Assembly (NCBI RefSeq): GCF_000473365.1
Contig: NZ_KI421517.1
Coordinates: forward strand, 4,662,296-4,726,295
Source: Adhaeribacter aquaticus DSM 16391
GTDB lineage: Bacteria > Bacteroidota > Bacteroidia > Cytophagales > Hymenobacteraceae
Length of the DNA stretch: 64,000 nucleotides
Direction: 5' to 3'
The notes under the pieces were generated by a model. It worked only from the letters and a program-made list of their open reading frames with translations. It was not told where the DNA came from and ran no database searches. This document shows positions 9,123-17,799 of the stretch, one piece after another (position 1 is the first letter of the stretch; each line of letters begins with the position of its first letter). Made by a program: the position numbers and the translations under genes.

Positions 9123-10670
9123 TTAAGCAGAACGAGCCCCCACCGGATAAACCTCCTTGGTAAACGGTTTCTCCATGCCTTCTACAAACCACTCGGCTTT
9201 AAGTTTTGCCTGTTCATCTATAGAAAGTGATAAAAAATTACGGGCACTAATAATTCGCCGGGATGCTCCCGGAAACTTAGATAAATGGGCGGTAATTTCT
9301 TTATCTAATATTTCTCTTTTACCAGCTAATAATTTTTCCATCATGTAAATAACCAAAGCTGGAGGTGGTAAATTAACCATAGCCGAAGAGGTAAACTGGT
9401 TGATTATGGTGGCCTCTGGAACCGAACCAGATTCTTTATGGGATTGTAATATGCCTGTAAAAGCAACATGCGCATCCCCGGAAATAATTGTAACCCGGCA
9501 GGCAGCTTCCTGGGAGAATACAAACAACTTTCGAATAAACTGCAAACGTTCCTGCTGGTGGGCTTTACTGAGCCATTGATCCCGTAAATCATCTTCCATT
9601 CTTTGGTGCCCCGGCTTAATGTTTAAAGCAGTTTCCAATAAGGTTAAATCAGCATTTACAATGGGAATACCAGACATAACCAGCAAATGCCTGCACCGTT
9701 TATCTGAGTTATGCTCATTAGCCTGGTGGTTTTTTATTTTATCTAACCATCCATGTAATCGTTCCCACGTTTCTGGCAGCATTACCCGATTCTGGGTCCG
9801 TTCCGAACGCAAATCCAACGCCACTAATGCTAATTCTCCTAATTGGTAAGCATAAGTAAAACCATCTGCCCCCAATATTGTGGCCCTTTCTAAATTAAAT
9901 TCATCATTTGCCTGTAATTGAAAAAGCCGGAAGTTCTCACGGGCTATTTTATAAACCCCCTGAAATACAGCACAGGCTTGCTGTTTCGGCATATAAGAGC
10001 CCCAACCATCAAAAATATCATGGTCATCCCACATCATGAGGGTTGGAATTTGGCTTAAAATAGCGGCAGGTCTTTTCTGGCTCCAAATCTGAATATAAAG
10101 TTTGAAATAAAATTGGTTTACCTGTTGCTCCATATCTGGAGTAAACGGCTCCAGTAAGCGTTTTTTCAACTTTTTACTTAACCACTTTTTAAGGGGCTCC
10201 ACAAAATCCCAGACCTGGTCAGAATAAATTTGGTCCCCTCCCAGAAAAAACAGGTGATATGGCTCTTCCTGATGTACTTGCGCCAGGACTTTCCACATTT
10301 TATTTTTGTTACGAACCTTATTTATATCTTTCTGAATTGACACACCAAAACACGAACCATAACAAATTCGAAAGCGATTTTTCTGCCCCGGAACAACATA
10401 CCGAAAGGTACTTAACCTGTTTACCGTATATTCTACTTGTTGTTCTTCCTCTGTTTGACGCACCGACCAGTCCATCCGCCAACAAAAATTATTTTCAAAT
10501 TGCTTTAATAAAACTGGCGTTGCTGCTACCTCCGTTGCATTTGTAGAAGTGTAAGTAAGATGTGGCGGATTACTATTGCCCTGCGTAACTAGTAAGGCAG
10601 ACGTACACCAGCTGCCATCCTGCATCCCTCTAAATCCTAAAATGGGTCCAACAATAATTTTATTTTCCAT
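9123..10670 (-). CDS. PhoD-like metallophosphatase family protein
   Basis: Predicted cytoplasmic metal-dependent phosphohydrolase of the PhoD/MPP superfamily; the substrate is not predictable. Metal-site motifs occur in the family order: RICYGSCFG, FFLGGDQIYSDQVW, MMWDDHDIFDGWGSY, ALDLRSERTQ and IISGDAHVAFTG. There is no signal peptide, unlike secreted PhoD alkaline phosphatases. I chose the ATG at 10670 (MENKIIVGPILGF). The frame stays open to a TTG at 10721, which would add 17 unremarkable residues with no clear ribosome-binding site. It stands alone, convergent with treY-malQ. Confidence 0.85.
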   Translation of the reverse strand: MENKIIVGPILGFRGMQDGSWCTSALLVTQGNSNPPHLTYTSTNATEVAATPVLLKQFENNFCWRMDWSVRQTEEEQQVEYTVNRLSTFRYVVPGQKNRFRICYGSCFGVSIQKDINKVRNKNKMWKVLAQVHQEEPYHLFFLGGDQIYSDQVWDFVEPLKKWLSKKLKKRLLEPFTPDMEQQVNQFYFKLYIQIWSQKRPAAILSQIPTLMMWDDHDIFDGWGSYMPKQQACAVFQGVYKIARENFRLFQLQANDEFNLERATILGADGFTYAYQLGELALVALDLRSERTQNRVMLPETWERLHGWLDKIKNHQANEHNSDKRCRHLLVMSGIPIVNADLTLLETALNIKPGHQRMEDDLRDQWLSKAHQQERLQFIRKLFVFSQEAACRVTIISGDAHVAFTGILQSHKESGSVPEATIINQFTSSAMVNLPPPALVIYMMEKLLAGKREILDKEITAHLSKFPGASRRIISARNFLSLSIDEQAKLKAEWFVEGMEKPFTKEVYPVGARSA

Positions 10671-11111
10671 AGTTATATTTTCCGGTATAGGAGTTTTATA
10701 CCAGTTTGTTTCAACCGGCAAAGGAAACTATCTATATTATTGAAAAATGGGATAAATAACTATTATAAACCTCACTACAGATATGGGCTTTCGTAGAGGT
10801 ACTTAGTGAATCAAACTTCTGGTTTCAGAGATAGCTTGCTAAAAGGAGATAAAAAAGATATTAATTAAGGAATAATATGGCCGGTCCTTTGCATTTCAGA
10901 AAACCATAAAAGAATCAATGTATAGACACGCACCAGCGTTGCATTCTGCTGTTTTTGCATACATTCCCAAGTTCAATTTTTAACAGGTAAACCTGGGCTA
11001 CTTGTAAGCAGAAGTAAAGTAAACTTAAGATATAATCTGGGGAAAGAAGCTAATAACCTAATTTTGATATTAAAGCCTAAAACTTATTTGGATTTTATCT
11101 TATCATTTTAT
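10671..11111. other. Intergenic, no gene seen
   Basis: 440 bp upstream of the phosphatase and downstream of the helicase, both on the minus strand. It should hold the phosphatase promoter. No open frame or strong hairpin was found. Confidence 0.55.
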
Positions 11112-12260
11112 TTAGAAGCCCTGCAGATTTACATCCGCAGTTTCGTGCGTTTCTACTAAACGTTTCATTTTTTTCTGGATAATTTTAAAATGATGCTCAT
11201 CTTCTGGGGTTATAAGGGAGATGGCCTCACCAGAAGCCCCAGCCCGGCCTGTCCGGCCAATCCGGTGTACATAGTCTTTAGGCGACCGGGGTAAATCATA
11301 ATTAATAACAAAGGGCAGAAACTGGATGTCAATTCCCCGTGAGGCCAGATCTGTAGCCACCAATATCCGCACCAGACCCGCTTTAAATCGCCGTAACGCT
11401 TCGGTCCTGGCTCCCTGACTTTTTTCACCATGCAAAGCCATTGCTTCCAATCCGTTTTTGTTCAGCTTTACTACCAGGTTATCAGCATTCCGGACACTGG
11501 ACACAAACACTAGCACCTGCTCCATGTTTTGCTGTTTAATCAGGTAGCGTAGGAATGGTCCTTTTTGCTCGGGAGTAACCCGGTAAGCAACTTGTTTAAT
11601 CAATTCTACCTGCGTCTCATCAGTATCTGATGAGATTGAAATAACAACAGGGTTACGGAGTAATTTTGCTTTTATAGCTTTTATGTCATCGGCCAGGGTA
11701 GCAGAGAAAAGCAGGTTCTGCCGTTTAGGAGGCAGCAAGGCAAAAATTCGGTCCATCTCCTCTGCAAAGCCTAGATTCAGCATTTTATCGGCTTCATCCA
11801 GCACTAATACTTCTACTTCGGAGAGATGAACGGCCTTGTTTTCTATCAAATCAAGTAAGCGACCTGGAGTAGCAACCAATATATCGGTACCACTCATGGA
11901 CTTCATCTGCGGATTGATACTAACGCCACCGAACACAGCCAGTGTTTTAACCCGATTACCTAAATACAAGCTAAAGCTTTGAAAAACGGTAGCCACCTGC
12001 AAAGCCAATTCCCGTGTAGGTACCAGTACTAATGTTTTAACATACCTATTGCGCGTTGGTTTCCTTTCCCGGAATTGCTCTATTAATGGCAGGGCAAAAC
12101 TAGCTGTCTTTCCGGAACCAGTTTGGGCAATCCCCAAAATGTCATGTTCATTTAGTATAGCTGGAATAGCTTGTTCCTGAATAGGATAAGGCGTTACATA
12201 TCCCTGAGCTGCAATAGCTTTCAGTAAAGGAGCAGATAAACCAAAGGCAGAAAAATCCAT
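11112..12260 (-). CDS. DEAD-box ATP-dependent RNA helicase, RhlE type
   Basis: A 382-residue RNA helicase that remodels rRNA or mRNA duplexes. Motifs in order are the Q motif (FGLSAPLLKAIAAQGY, YPIQEQAIP), I AQTGSGKTASFALP, Ia VPTRELALQV, GG, TPGRLLDL, II VLDEADKM, III LFSATL, IV VLVFVSS, V ATDLASRGID and VI HRIGRTGRAG. There is only a very short C-terminal tail. The ATG at 12260 (MDFSAFGLS) starts right at the Q motif; a TTG at 12311 would add 17 residues without homology. It faces away from the cold-shock gene at 12726, a sensible pairing since both classes act on RNA structure in the cold. Confidence 0.93.
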   Translation of the reverse strand: MDFSAFGLSAPLLKAIAAQGYVTPYPIQEQAIPAILNEHDILGIAQTGSGKTASFALPLIEQFRERKPTRNRYVKTLVLVPTRELALQVATVFQSFSLYLGNRVKTLAVFGGVSINPQMKSMSGTDILVATPGRLLDLIENKAVHLSEVEVLVLDEADKMLNLGFAEEMDRIFALLPPKRQNLLFSATLADDIKAIKAKLLRNPVVISISSDTDETQVELIKQVAYRVTPEQKGPFLRYLIKQQNMEQVLVFVSSVRNADNLVVKLNKNGLEAMALHGEKSQGARTEALRRFKAGLVRILVATDLASRGIDIQFLPFVINYDLPRSPKDYVHRIGRTGRAGASGEAISLITPEDEHHFKIIQKKMKRLVETHETADVNLQGF

Positions 12261-12725
12261 GGAAATTATAAGTTTAGACCCTAATAATGAGCTTAAACGG
12301 CAAAGGTACAATTATTAAAGCTAAACGTTATCTATATATACAATAACCTACCTATAAACTTGTAATCCTGACTCAATAAACAGGTAGGCAACAAGCGTAT
12401 ATAAAAGTTTAATCTGTCAGATTTAGACAATTATCATGGAAAAGATTTACATTTTGGAAAACCTTGGGCCATTATAAAGCAACTTTTCTTGTTAAAAATA
12501 TCTAATTATAAAATTGGATTGCGATTTCAGTAATAAAATTAAATAATACTATAATGTAAGCAACCTCCCTATCGTATAGCTTAAATTTATTAAGGAGTAT
12601 TTTATAGAAAAAGCCTTTTTACGAATATTATCACCAGACTTGTAAAATATTTATCTTATCTTGTAAAAAATTTGGAACATATACGTGCTTATTTATGTAG
12701 TAGGTATATAATAATTAAAAATAAC
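12261..12725. other. Divergent promoter region of helicase and cold-shock gene
   Basis: A 465-bp, very AT-rich spacer between divergent starts. Cold-shock genes often have long untranslated leaders, and the length would allow one here (inference). No open frame was seen. Confidence 0.5.
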
Positions 12726-12917
12726 ATGCATAGCGGAACAGTAAAATTCTTTAATGACTCAAAAGGTTTTGGTTTTATTAAAGAAACAAATTCAGATCAG
12801 GAATATTTTGTACACGTTTCTGGACTGGTACACGATGTCAGAGAAAATGACGAAGTGACTTTTGAGTTAAAAGAAGGAAAAAAAGGAATGAATGCAGTTA
12901 ACGTTAAGCGTGCTTAG
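12726..12917 (+). CDS. Cold-shock domain protein (CspA family)
   Basis: A 63-residue single-domain OB-fold protein that binds single-stranded RNA or DNA. RNP1 is KGFGFIK and RNP2 is EYFVHVS; the first strand SGTVKFFNDS and the end GMNAVNVKRA are typical. I chose the ATG at 12726, which gives the canonical MxxGTVKFF start; an upstream TTG at 12672 only adds non-homologous residues. It is followed by an intrinsic terminator, so it is monocistronic. Its domain is closely similar to the C-terminal half of the protein at 13332. Confidence 0.95.
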   Translation: MHSGTVKFFNDSKGFGFIKETNSDQEYFVHVSGLVHDVRENDEVTFELKEGKKGMNAVNVKRA

Positions 12918-12935
12918 TTTTAACAAAAATGTCAT

Positions 12936-12978
12936 CAAAAAAAAGCCTTACAATCAGTAGGGCTTTTTTATTTTTTTC
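12936..12978 (+). terminator. Rho-independent terminator after cold-shock gene
   Basis: A-rich arm, stem AAAAAAGCCTTAC/GTAGGGCTTTTTT (one G-U pair), 5-base loop and a T-rich tail. Confidence 0.88.
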
Positions 12979-13038
12979 AACAAGTAATTAGTTCTTGCAG
13001 CCATTGCAGAAAAGGGTTTAAAAATTAAATTCTTAAAA

Positions 13039-13266
13039 ATGAATAGAAAATACCTGGTAGATCCCATTACACGCGAATATCTATGCGTAGCTCTGCAAAA
13101 GGGAAAAGATTGGTCTCCGACTAATCAAAAGTTTTTAGAAAACTTTTTGGGCACCCGGTCCAATAAAGATAATACAGAAGCCGGATTAGTTTCTGGTGAA
13201 TTTAATGATAATAACTTTTTCGAAAAGTGGATCCGCAACGGAACAAATTTCCTGTTCCAATATTAA
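13039..13266 (+). CDS. Hypothetical protein, 75 aa
   Basis: I do not recognise this protein. It starts MNRKYLVDPITREYLCVALQ and has an internal Asn/Asp-rich stretch (TRSNKDNTEAG, FNDNN) and an aromatic end (FLFQY). No signal peptide or membrane segment is visible. It lies between two cold-shock-domain genes on the same strand, 65 bp before the second, with no terminator between, so the two may be co-transcribed. Codon use looks like that of its neighbours, and I consider it a real gene. Confidence 0.6.
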   Translation: MNRKYLVDPITREYLCVALQKGKDWSPTNQKFLENFLGTRSNKDNTEAGLVSGEFNDNNFFEKWIRNGTNFLFQY

Positions 13267-13331
13267 CCTGAGGCCAGGCCTAAAAGCCTTCCATCCTATT
13301 ACCTTAAAAAAAGAAAGATTAACAATACAAT

Positions 13332-13790
13332 ATGGGGAAATCACAAGAAACCTTTAGTAAAAAAGAAAAAGAGAAAAAAAGATTAAAAAAGCGGCAAGAC
13401 AAAGAACAGAAAAAGGAAGACCGGAAAGCTACCTCAGCTAAAGGCCAGGATTTGGAAGAAATGTTTGCCTACGTAGATGATAACGGTAATATTACCAATA
13501 CGCCTCCCGATCCCTCAAAGAAGAAAAAAGAAATAAGCCAGGAAGAAATTCAAATTGGCGTATCCAGACAGGCGCCTATTGATCCGGCTGATTTAATCCG
13601 GAAAGGCACTATTAGCTTCTTTAATGCTTCCAAAGGTTATGGATTCATAAAAGATCACGTAACGCAAGAAAGCATTTTCATCCACCAAAACGCACTAACC
13701 GTGTCGGTTAAAGAAAATGACAAAGTTTCTTTTGAAGTGGAAAAAGGACAAAAGGGTCTTAATGCGGTAAACGTAAAGCTTATTAGCTAG
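13332..13790 (+). CDS. Cold-shock domain protein with lysine-rich N-terminal extension
   Basis: A 152-residue protein. Residues 1-45 are almost entirely charged (runs such as KKEKEKKRLKKRQDKEQKK) and probably form a basic RNA-binding helix. Residues 46-90 form an acidic/Pro linker (DLEEMFAYVDDNGNIT, then PPDPSKKKK). Residues 90-152 are a cold-shock OB domain with RNP1 KGYGFIK and RNP2 SIFIHQN and the end GLNAVNVKLIS. This architecture recurs in Bacteroidota. Likely an RNA chaperone or ribosome-associated factor; the extension's role is unknown. A terminator follows 28 bp after the stop. Confidence 0.92.
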   Translation: MGKSQETFSKKEKEKKRLKKRQDKEQKKEDRKATSAKGQDLEEMFAYVDDNGNITNTPPDPSKKKKEISQEEIQIGVSRQAPIDPADLIRKGTISFFNASKGYGFIKDHVTQESIFIHQNALTVSVKENDKVSFEVEKGQKGLNAVNVKLIS

Positions 13791-13818
13791 CATCTAAATT
13801 AGATATAAATACACCTCT

Positions 13819-13847
13819 GCCACAAGTTTATCGCTTGTGGCTTTTTT
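13819..13847 (+). terminator. Rho-independent terminator
   Basis: Perfect stem GCCACAAG/CTTGTGGC, 7-base loop, T6 tail. It lies between convergent genes and could also serve the minus-strand symporter. Confidence 0.9.
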
Positions 13848-13943
13848 AGTATCTACTAACCCCACAAATAAGCACCTCTACGGGCCTGATTACTTTTTTT
13901 AGTTTCGCCATTGCCAGCCAAAACAAAAACACGGCATCTAAAC

Positions 13944-15365
13944 TTATTTATTCCAGACTTCTGTATTTTTAATTCCTAAAGCGGTGGGATTAAACACAGG
14001 TTCTTTACCGGCTGCTTTTTGTGCCTGGTAATCTTTTAAGGTTTTTAAGGCCGGCTTTTGTAACAAAAGAATAGCAACAATATTAAGCCAGGCCATTAAA
14101 CCTACCCCAATATCGGCCAGTCCCCAGACAGTTTCGGCAGCTTTTATGGAACCATAAAAAGTAGTTGCCAGCGTAAGTAGCCGCAATAACCACAACAGCC
14201 ATTTATTGGTAATCGCTGTTAAAAAACTAAGATTTGTTTCCGCAATATAGTAATAAGCCATAATTGTGGTAAAGGCAAAGAACAATAAGGAAAGAGCCAC
14301 AAAACTACTACCGAGGGATGGGAAATAGATATTTACAGCTTGTTGGGTAAAAACCGGGCCTATGCCTACCCCTGGTAAATTTTCTACCAAAAAACCGCCT
14401 TCCGGGTTCTGAACATTGTATTGCCCGGTGAATAATATCATAAAAGCCGTAGCCGAGCAAACAAATAGAGTATCAATATAAACTGAAAAGGCCTGCACCA
14501 AACCTTGCTTGGCCGGATGGCTAGCTTCGGCCGCCGCCGCCGCATGAGGAGCCGATCCCATACCGGCTTCATTGGAGTAAATTCCTCTTTTAACTCCCCA
14601 GGAAACTGCCATACCAAAAACTCCAGCAAAAGCGGGCTCCAAATTAAATGCCGATTTAATAATTAAACTAAAAACTGCCGGCACTTCTCTGAAATTAATG
14701 GCAATAACAATAACCGACATAAGAATATAAGCACCTGCCATAAACGGCACCACTACCTCAGCTACTTTCCCAATTCGTCTTACGCCGCCGAAAATTATAA
14801 GTCCTAACAGAAAGGTGATAACGAGGCCAGTGATATAAGGAGGCACAGCAAAAGCTGTTTGCATGCTGGAGGCAATACTGTTGCTTTGCACTCCCGGGAA
14901 AAATATTGCAGAACTGAATACAGTTACACCTGCAAATAGTACCGCATACCACTTAAGCCCCAAGCCTTTATGAATATAATAGGCAGGCCCTCCCCTATAT
15001 TGGCCATCTTTTACCTCTTTATAAATTTGTCCTAAGGTAGCCTCAATAAATGCTGTTGCACTGCCTAATAAAGCCATTACCCACATCCAGAAAATAGCGC
15101 CTGGCCCACCCATGGCTATAGCCGTAGCTACCCCTGCAATATTTCCGGTACCTACCCGGCCAGCAATTGCAATAGCAAAAGCCTGAAAAGAACTTACTCC
15201 TACCTGCGAAGATTTACCCGCGAAAAGCAACCGAAGCATTTCCCGAAAATAGCGGACTTGCATAAACCGGGTAACAACGGAGAAATATATACCTGCGCCA
15301 AGACAAAATAAGATAAGCGCATTACTCCAAATAATATTATTTAACCAACTAATTACTTCCTCCAT
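13944..15365 (-). CDS. Alanine or glycine:cation symporter (AGCS family, AlsT-like)
   Basis: A 473-residue inner-membrane Na+/H+-coupled small amino acid transporter with about 11 hydrophobic segments. Family signatures are GRVGTGNIAGVATAIAMGGPG near residue 90 and SNEAGMGSAPHAAAAA near residue 265, plus GPGAIFWMWVMALLGSAT. The start is an ATG at 15365 (MEEVISWLNNIIW), the standard N-terminus. Single gene. The exact substrate (Ala, Gly, Gln) cannot be told from the sequence. Confidence 0.94.
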   Translation of the reverse strand: MEEVISWLNNIIWSNALILFCLGAGIYFSVVTRFMQVRYFREMLRLLFAGKSSQVGVSSFQAFAIAIAGRVGTGNIAGVATAIAMGGPGAIFWMWVMALLGSATAFIEATLGQIYKEVKDGQYRGGPAYYIHKGLGLKWYAVLFAGVTVFSSAIFFPGVQSNSIASSMQTAFAVPPYITGLVITFLLGLIIFGGVRRIGKVAEVVVPFMAGAYILMSVIVIAINFREVPAVFSLIIKSAFNLEPAFAGVFGMAVSWGVKRGIYSNEAGMGSAPHAAAAAEASHPAKQGLVQAFSVYIDTLFVCSATAFMILFTGQYNVQNPEGGFLVENLPGVGIGPVFTQQAVNIYFPSLGSSFVALSLLFFAFTTIMAYYYIAETNLSFLTAITNKWLLWLLRLLTLATTFYGSIKAAETVWGLADIGVGLMAWLNIVAILLLQKPALKTLKDYQAQKAAGKEPVFNPTALGIKNTEVWNK

Positions 15366-15594
15366 TATGCTTCTGTAGGTAAATTTCAGGCAAAACGCTT
15401 TACCATTCGTTAATATATTTAATAACCAGGCAATGTTAGATACTTTTTTAGAATATTAATATTGCTTCTTGCACAAAATTACCCTGAAGCAGACTTATCT
15501 AAACTTTTATTTTTAATAAAGCCAAAACTAAGCTTGTGGGTCAGGACAGGCTACATACTATTACAAAAGTATTAAGACTAGTAATAATTAGGTT

Positions 15595-16164
15595 TTACAG
15601 GTTGTTCAGGAAATTAATTACTTCGTCCAGGGTTAATATATGTTGTACCTGGCCTGTTTTAATAGCTGCTTGGGGCATGGTATCCACTTCAGCTGTTTCA
15701 GGTTTTTGCACAATGGTTAGGCCTCCTGATTTGGCAATTTCTGCTATTCCTTCTGCACCGTCGGTGTTAGCGCCAGTCAACAAAATACCTATAAGGTTGG
15801 ATGTATAATGCTGGGCAGCACTTTCAAAGGTCACATCGATACTGGGCCGGCTGTAATGTACCTTTTCAGAAACATCCAGGCTAAATGTAAAATCACTTTC
15901 AATAAGTAAATGATGATCAGCCGGAGCTACATAAACCGTTGCTTGCGCTACAGGTTCTTTTTCTTCAGCCTCCTTAATAAACAAAGGTGATTTATCCTGC
16001 AAAATATTAGTTATAAAACCATTGTGCGAAGTAGCGCTGCGATGTAAAACCAAAATTATAGGGAGTTTAAAATTAGGCGATAGTTCAGGAATTATTTTCA
16101 TTACAGCCCCAACACTACCAACAGATCCTCCTATTACAACTAGTTTATACGCCTGCTCCTGCAT
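15595..16164 (-). CDS. cheB: CheB-type protein-glutamate methylesterase, catalytic domain only
   Basis: The 189 residues cover just the CheB methylesterase domain; the N-terminal receiver domain of classical CheB is absent. The catalytic triad positions are visible: Ser in GGSVGSVGA, His in LVLHRSAT and Asp in GANTDGAEG, with the VYVAPADHHLLI strand. It would hydrolyse glutamyl methyl esters or deamidate receptor glutamines. Last gene of a minus-strand operon (hybrid kinase, two receivers, cheR, cheB) with a 15-bp gap to cheR. No methyl-accepting receptor, CheA or CheW lies in the window, so its target may be the kinase's own coiled coil or a distant receptor. Confidence 0.92.
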   Translation of the reverse strand: MQEQAYKLVVIGGSVGSVGAVMKIIPELSPNFKLPIILVLHRSATSHNGFITNILQDKSPLFIKEAEEKEPVAQATVYVAPADHHLLIESDFTFSLDVSEKVHYSRPSIDVTFESAAQHYTSNLIGILLTGANTDGAEGIAEIAKSGGLTIVQKPETAEVDTMPQAAIKTGQVQHILTLDEVINFLNNL

Positions 16165-16179
16165 AGAATTTAATCTATT

Positions 16180-17007
16180 TTATAGCTTCAACCAAATTCT
16201 TTCCTGTTTGTTTAAATAAGTATAATAATCTTTAAAATTGGAGTGCTGTAAGGTTTCTTTGGCTCCTAAAGCCAGAAAACCTCCATTCGGTAAACTTTGA
16301 GTAAATAAACCAAACACTTTATCCTGCAGGTCGCGATTAAAATATATGAGAACGTTGCGGCATAAAATCAGGTTAAATTCATTAAAAGACTGATCGGTGG
16401 CCAAATTATGCACAGAATAAACCATTTTCCGGCGCAACTCTTCTTTAAAAAGGGCTTGTCCGTACCGCACGGTATAATATTCTGACAAACTAGATTGTCC
16501 GCCACTTTGAATATAATTCTCCGAGTAAGTTCTAAGGGTAGAAATATGAAATAATCCTGATTTTGCTTTGTGAAGAACCTGCGGATTTAAATCGGTACCA
16601 TACAACAGGGATCGCTCCAATAAATTAGCTTCCTGGAGTAAAATAGCTAACGAGTAAACTTCTTCACCGGTAGAACAACCTGCATGCCAAATCCGGATAA
16701 ATTTCTGTTGGGCCAGTTTTGGAAACACCTCTTCTTTCAAAGCCCGGAAAAAAGCAGGATTCCGAAACATCTCTGTTACGTTTACAGTCAGTTCTTCTAC
16801 AAAATGACTAAAATAATCCGGATCAGAAATAACCTGGTACTGCAACTCCGCAATACTGGGAAACTTTTCCAGAGCCAATACCCGGTTTACCCGCCTTTTT
16901 AGCGACTCCCGCGAGTAGGAAGAAAAATCAAAGCGGTAAACTTTAATGATTACTTTTAAAAACTGATCCAGCTCTTCCTCGGAAATTTTTAAAGCCAACT
17001 CCTGCAT
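16180..17007 (-). CDS. cheR: CheR-type protein-glutamate methyltransferase
   Basis: A 275-residue SAM-dependent methyltransferase. The N-terminal helical domain (YSRESLKRRVNRVLAL) is followed by the SAM-binding domain with TEMFRNPAFFRAL, IRIWHAGCSTGEEVYSLAI (SAM motif I), YGTDLNPQVLHKAK and LILCRNVLIYFN. Full family length. It is 15 bp from cheB and 13 bp from the upstream receiver gene, so operonic. Classical CheR methylates chemoreceptor glutamates; with no receptor nearby, the partner is uncertain. Confidence 0.94.
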   Translation of the reverse strand: MQELALKISEEELDQFLKVIIKVYRFDFSSYSRESLKRRVNRVLALEKFPSIAELQYQVISDPDYFSHFVEELTVNVTEMFRNPAFFRALKEEVFPKLAQQKFIRIWHAGCSTGEEVYSLAILLQEANLLERSLLYGTDLNPQVLHKAKSGLFHISTLRTYSENYIQSGGQSSLSEYYTVRYGQALFKEELRRKMVYSVHNLATDQSFNEFNLILCRNVLIYFNRDLQDKVFGLFTQSLPNGGFLALGAKETLQHSNFKDYYTYLNKQERIWLKL

Positions 17008-17020
17008 GCCCTATCACTTA

Positions 17021-17398
17021 TTATTTGGTGATATATGTACTCATAACCTGCACCAGTTGTTCTACATCAATTGGTTTAGAAATATAATCGGTGGCACCGG
17101 CTTGCAGGCATTTTTCCTTATCGCCTACCATGGCCTGTGCAGTAACGGCTATAATAGGTAAATGCTGGAATTCCGGCTTTTTGCGGATTGCCTGCGTGGC
17201 TTCATATCCATCCATTTCGGGCATCATCATATCCATCAGCACAATATCCACCTGAGGAGCTTTTTCCAGGACTTCCAGGCACTCGCGGCCATTAGTTGCC
17301 GTAATTACTGCATACCCTTTTGTACTTAATACTGCTTTTAAGGCAAAAATATTGCGGGCATCGTCATCAGCAATTAAAACTAAAGGTTTATCAGCCAT
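17021..17398 (-). CDS. Single-domain response regulator (CheY-like)
   Basis: A 125-residue receiver domain only. Acidic pocket in LIADDDARN, phosphoacceptor Asp in IVLMDMMMPEMDGYE, conserved Thr in IAVTAQAM and Lys in DYISKPID. It closely resembles the third receiver domain of the hybrid kinase in the same operon (same ADDDARNIF and MMPEMDGYE words), suggesting an origin by domain duplication. No output domain, so it should act by binding a partner or as a phosphate shuttle. Confidence 0.93.
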   Translation of the reverse strand: MADKPLVLIADDDARNIFALKAVLSTKGYAVITATNGRECLEVLEKAPQVDIVLMDMMMPEMDGYEATQAIRKKPEFQHLPIIAVTAQAMVGDKEKCLQAGATDYISKPIDVEQLVQVMSTYITK

Positions 17399-17411
17399 TT
17401 TTGCTCAAGAA

Positions 17412-17774
17412 TTAAAATAGGGCAACTAGTTTATCTACGTCTATTGGTTTATTTAGGAAACCATTGGCTCCTACCGCCATACTTCTTAATCGCAGGGCCG
17501 GATTATCGTCGGCGGTTATTACAATTATTTTGGTGTTTTTGTATTGGGGCAATTCCCGGATCATCTGAATGGTTTCAATGCCGTCCATAAAAGGCATCAT
17601 AATATCCATCAATATAATATCAAAAGCCGTCCGCTCGCTTAATATATTTAGGCATTGCTCTCCGTTCAAGGCAGCGGTACAAGTAAAGCCACGAGGAATT
17701 AACACGGCCGATAACGCAAAAATATTACTTTGCTCGTCGTCTACTATTAAAACAGTTTTTTTGTCTGTTGCCAT
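17412..17774 (-). CDS. Single-domain response regulator (CheY-like)
   Basis: A 120-residue receiver: VLIVDDEQSNIFALS, IILMDIMMPFMDGIETI (phosphoacceptor), IVITADDNP and FLNKPID. 13 bp upstream of the next receiver gene and 25 bp downstream of the hybrid kinase, in one transcription unit. It is one of two tandem stand-alone receivers following a kinase that already carries three, a layout suited to a branched phosphorelay. No output domain. Confidence 0.92.
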   Translation of the reverse strand: MATDKKTVLIVDDEQSNIFALSAVLIPRGFTCTAALNGEQCLNILSERTAFDIILMDIMMPFMDGIETIQMIRELPQYKNTKIIVITADDNPALRLRSMAVGANGFLNKPIDVDKLVALF

Positions 17775-17799
17775 TATATTCTTTTGTCAGCTAAAAAAA

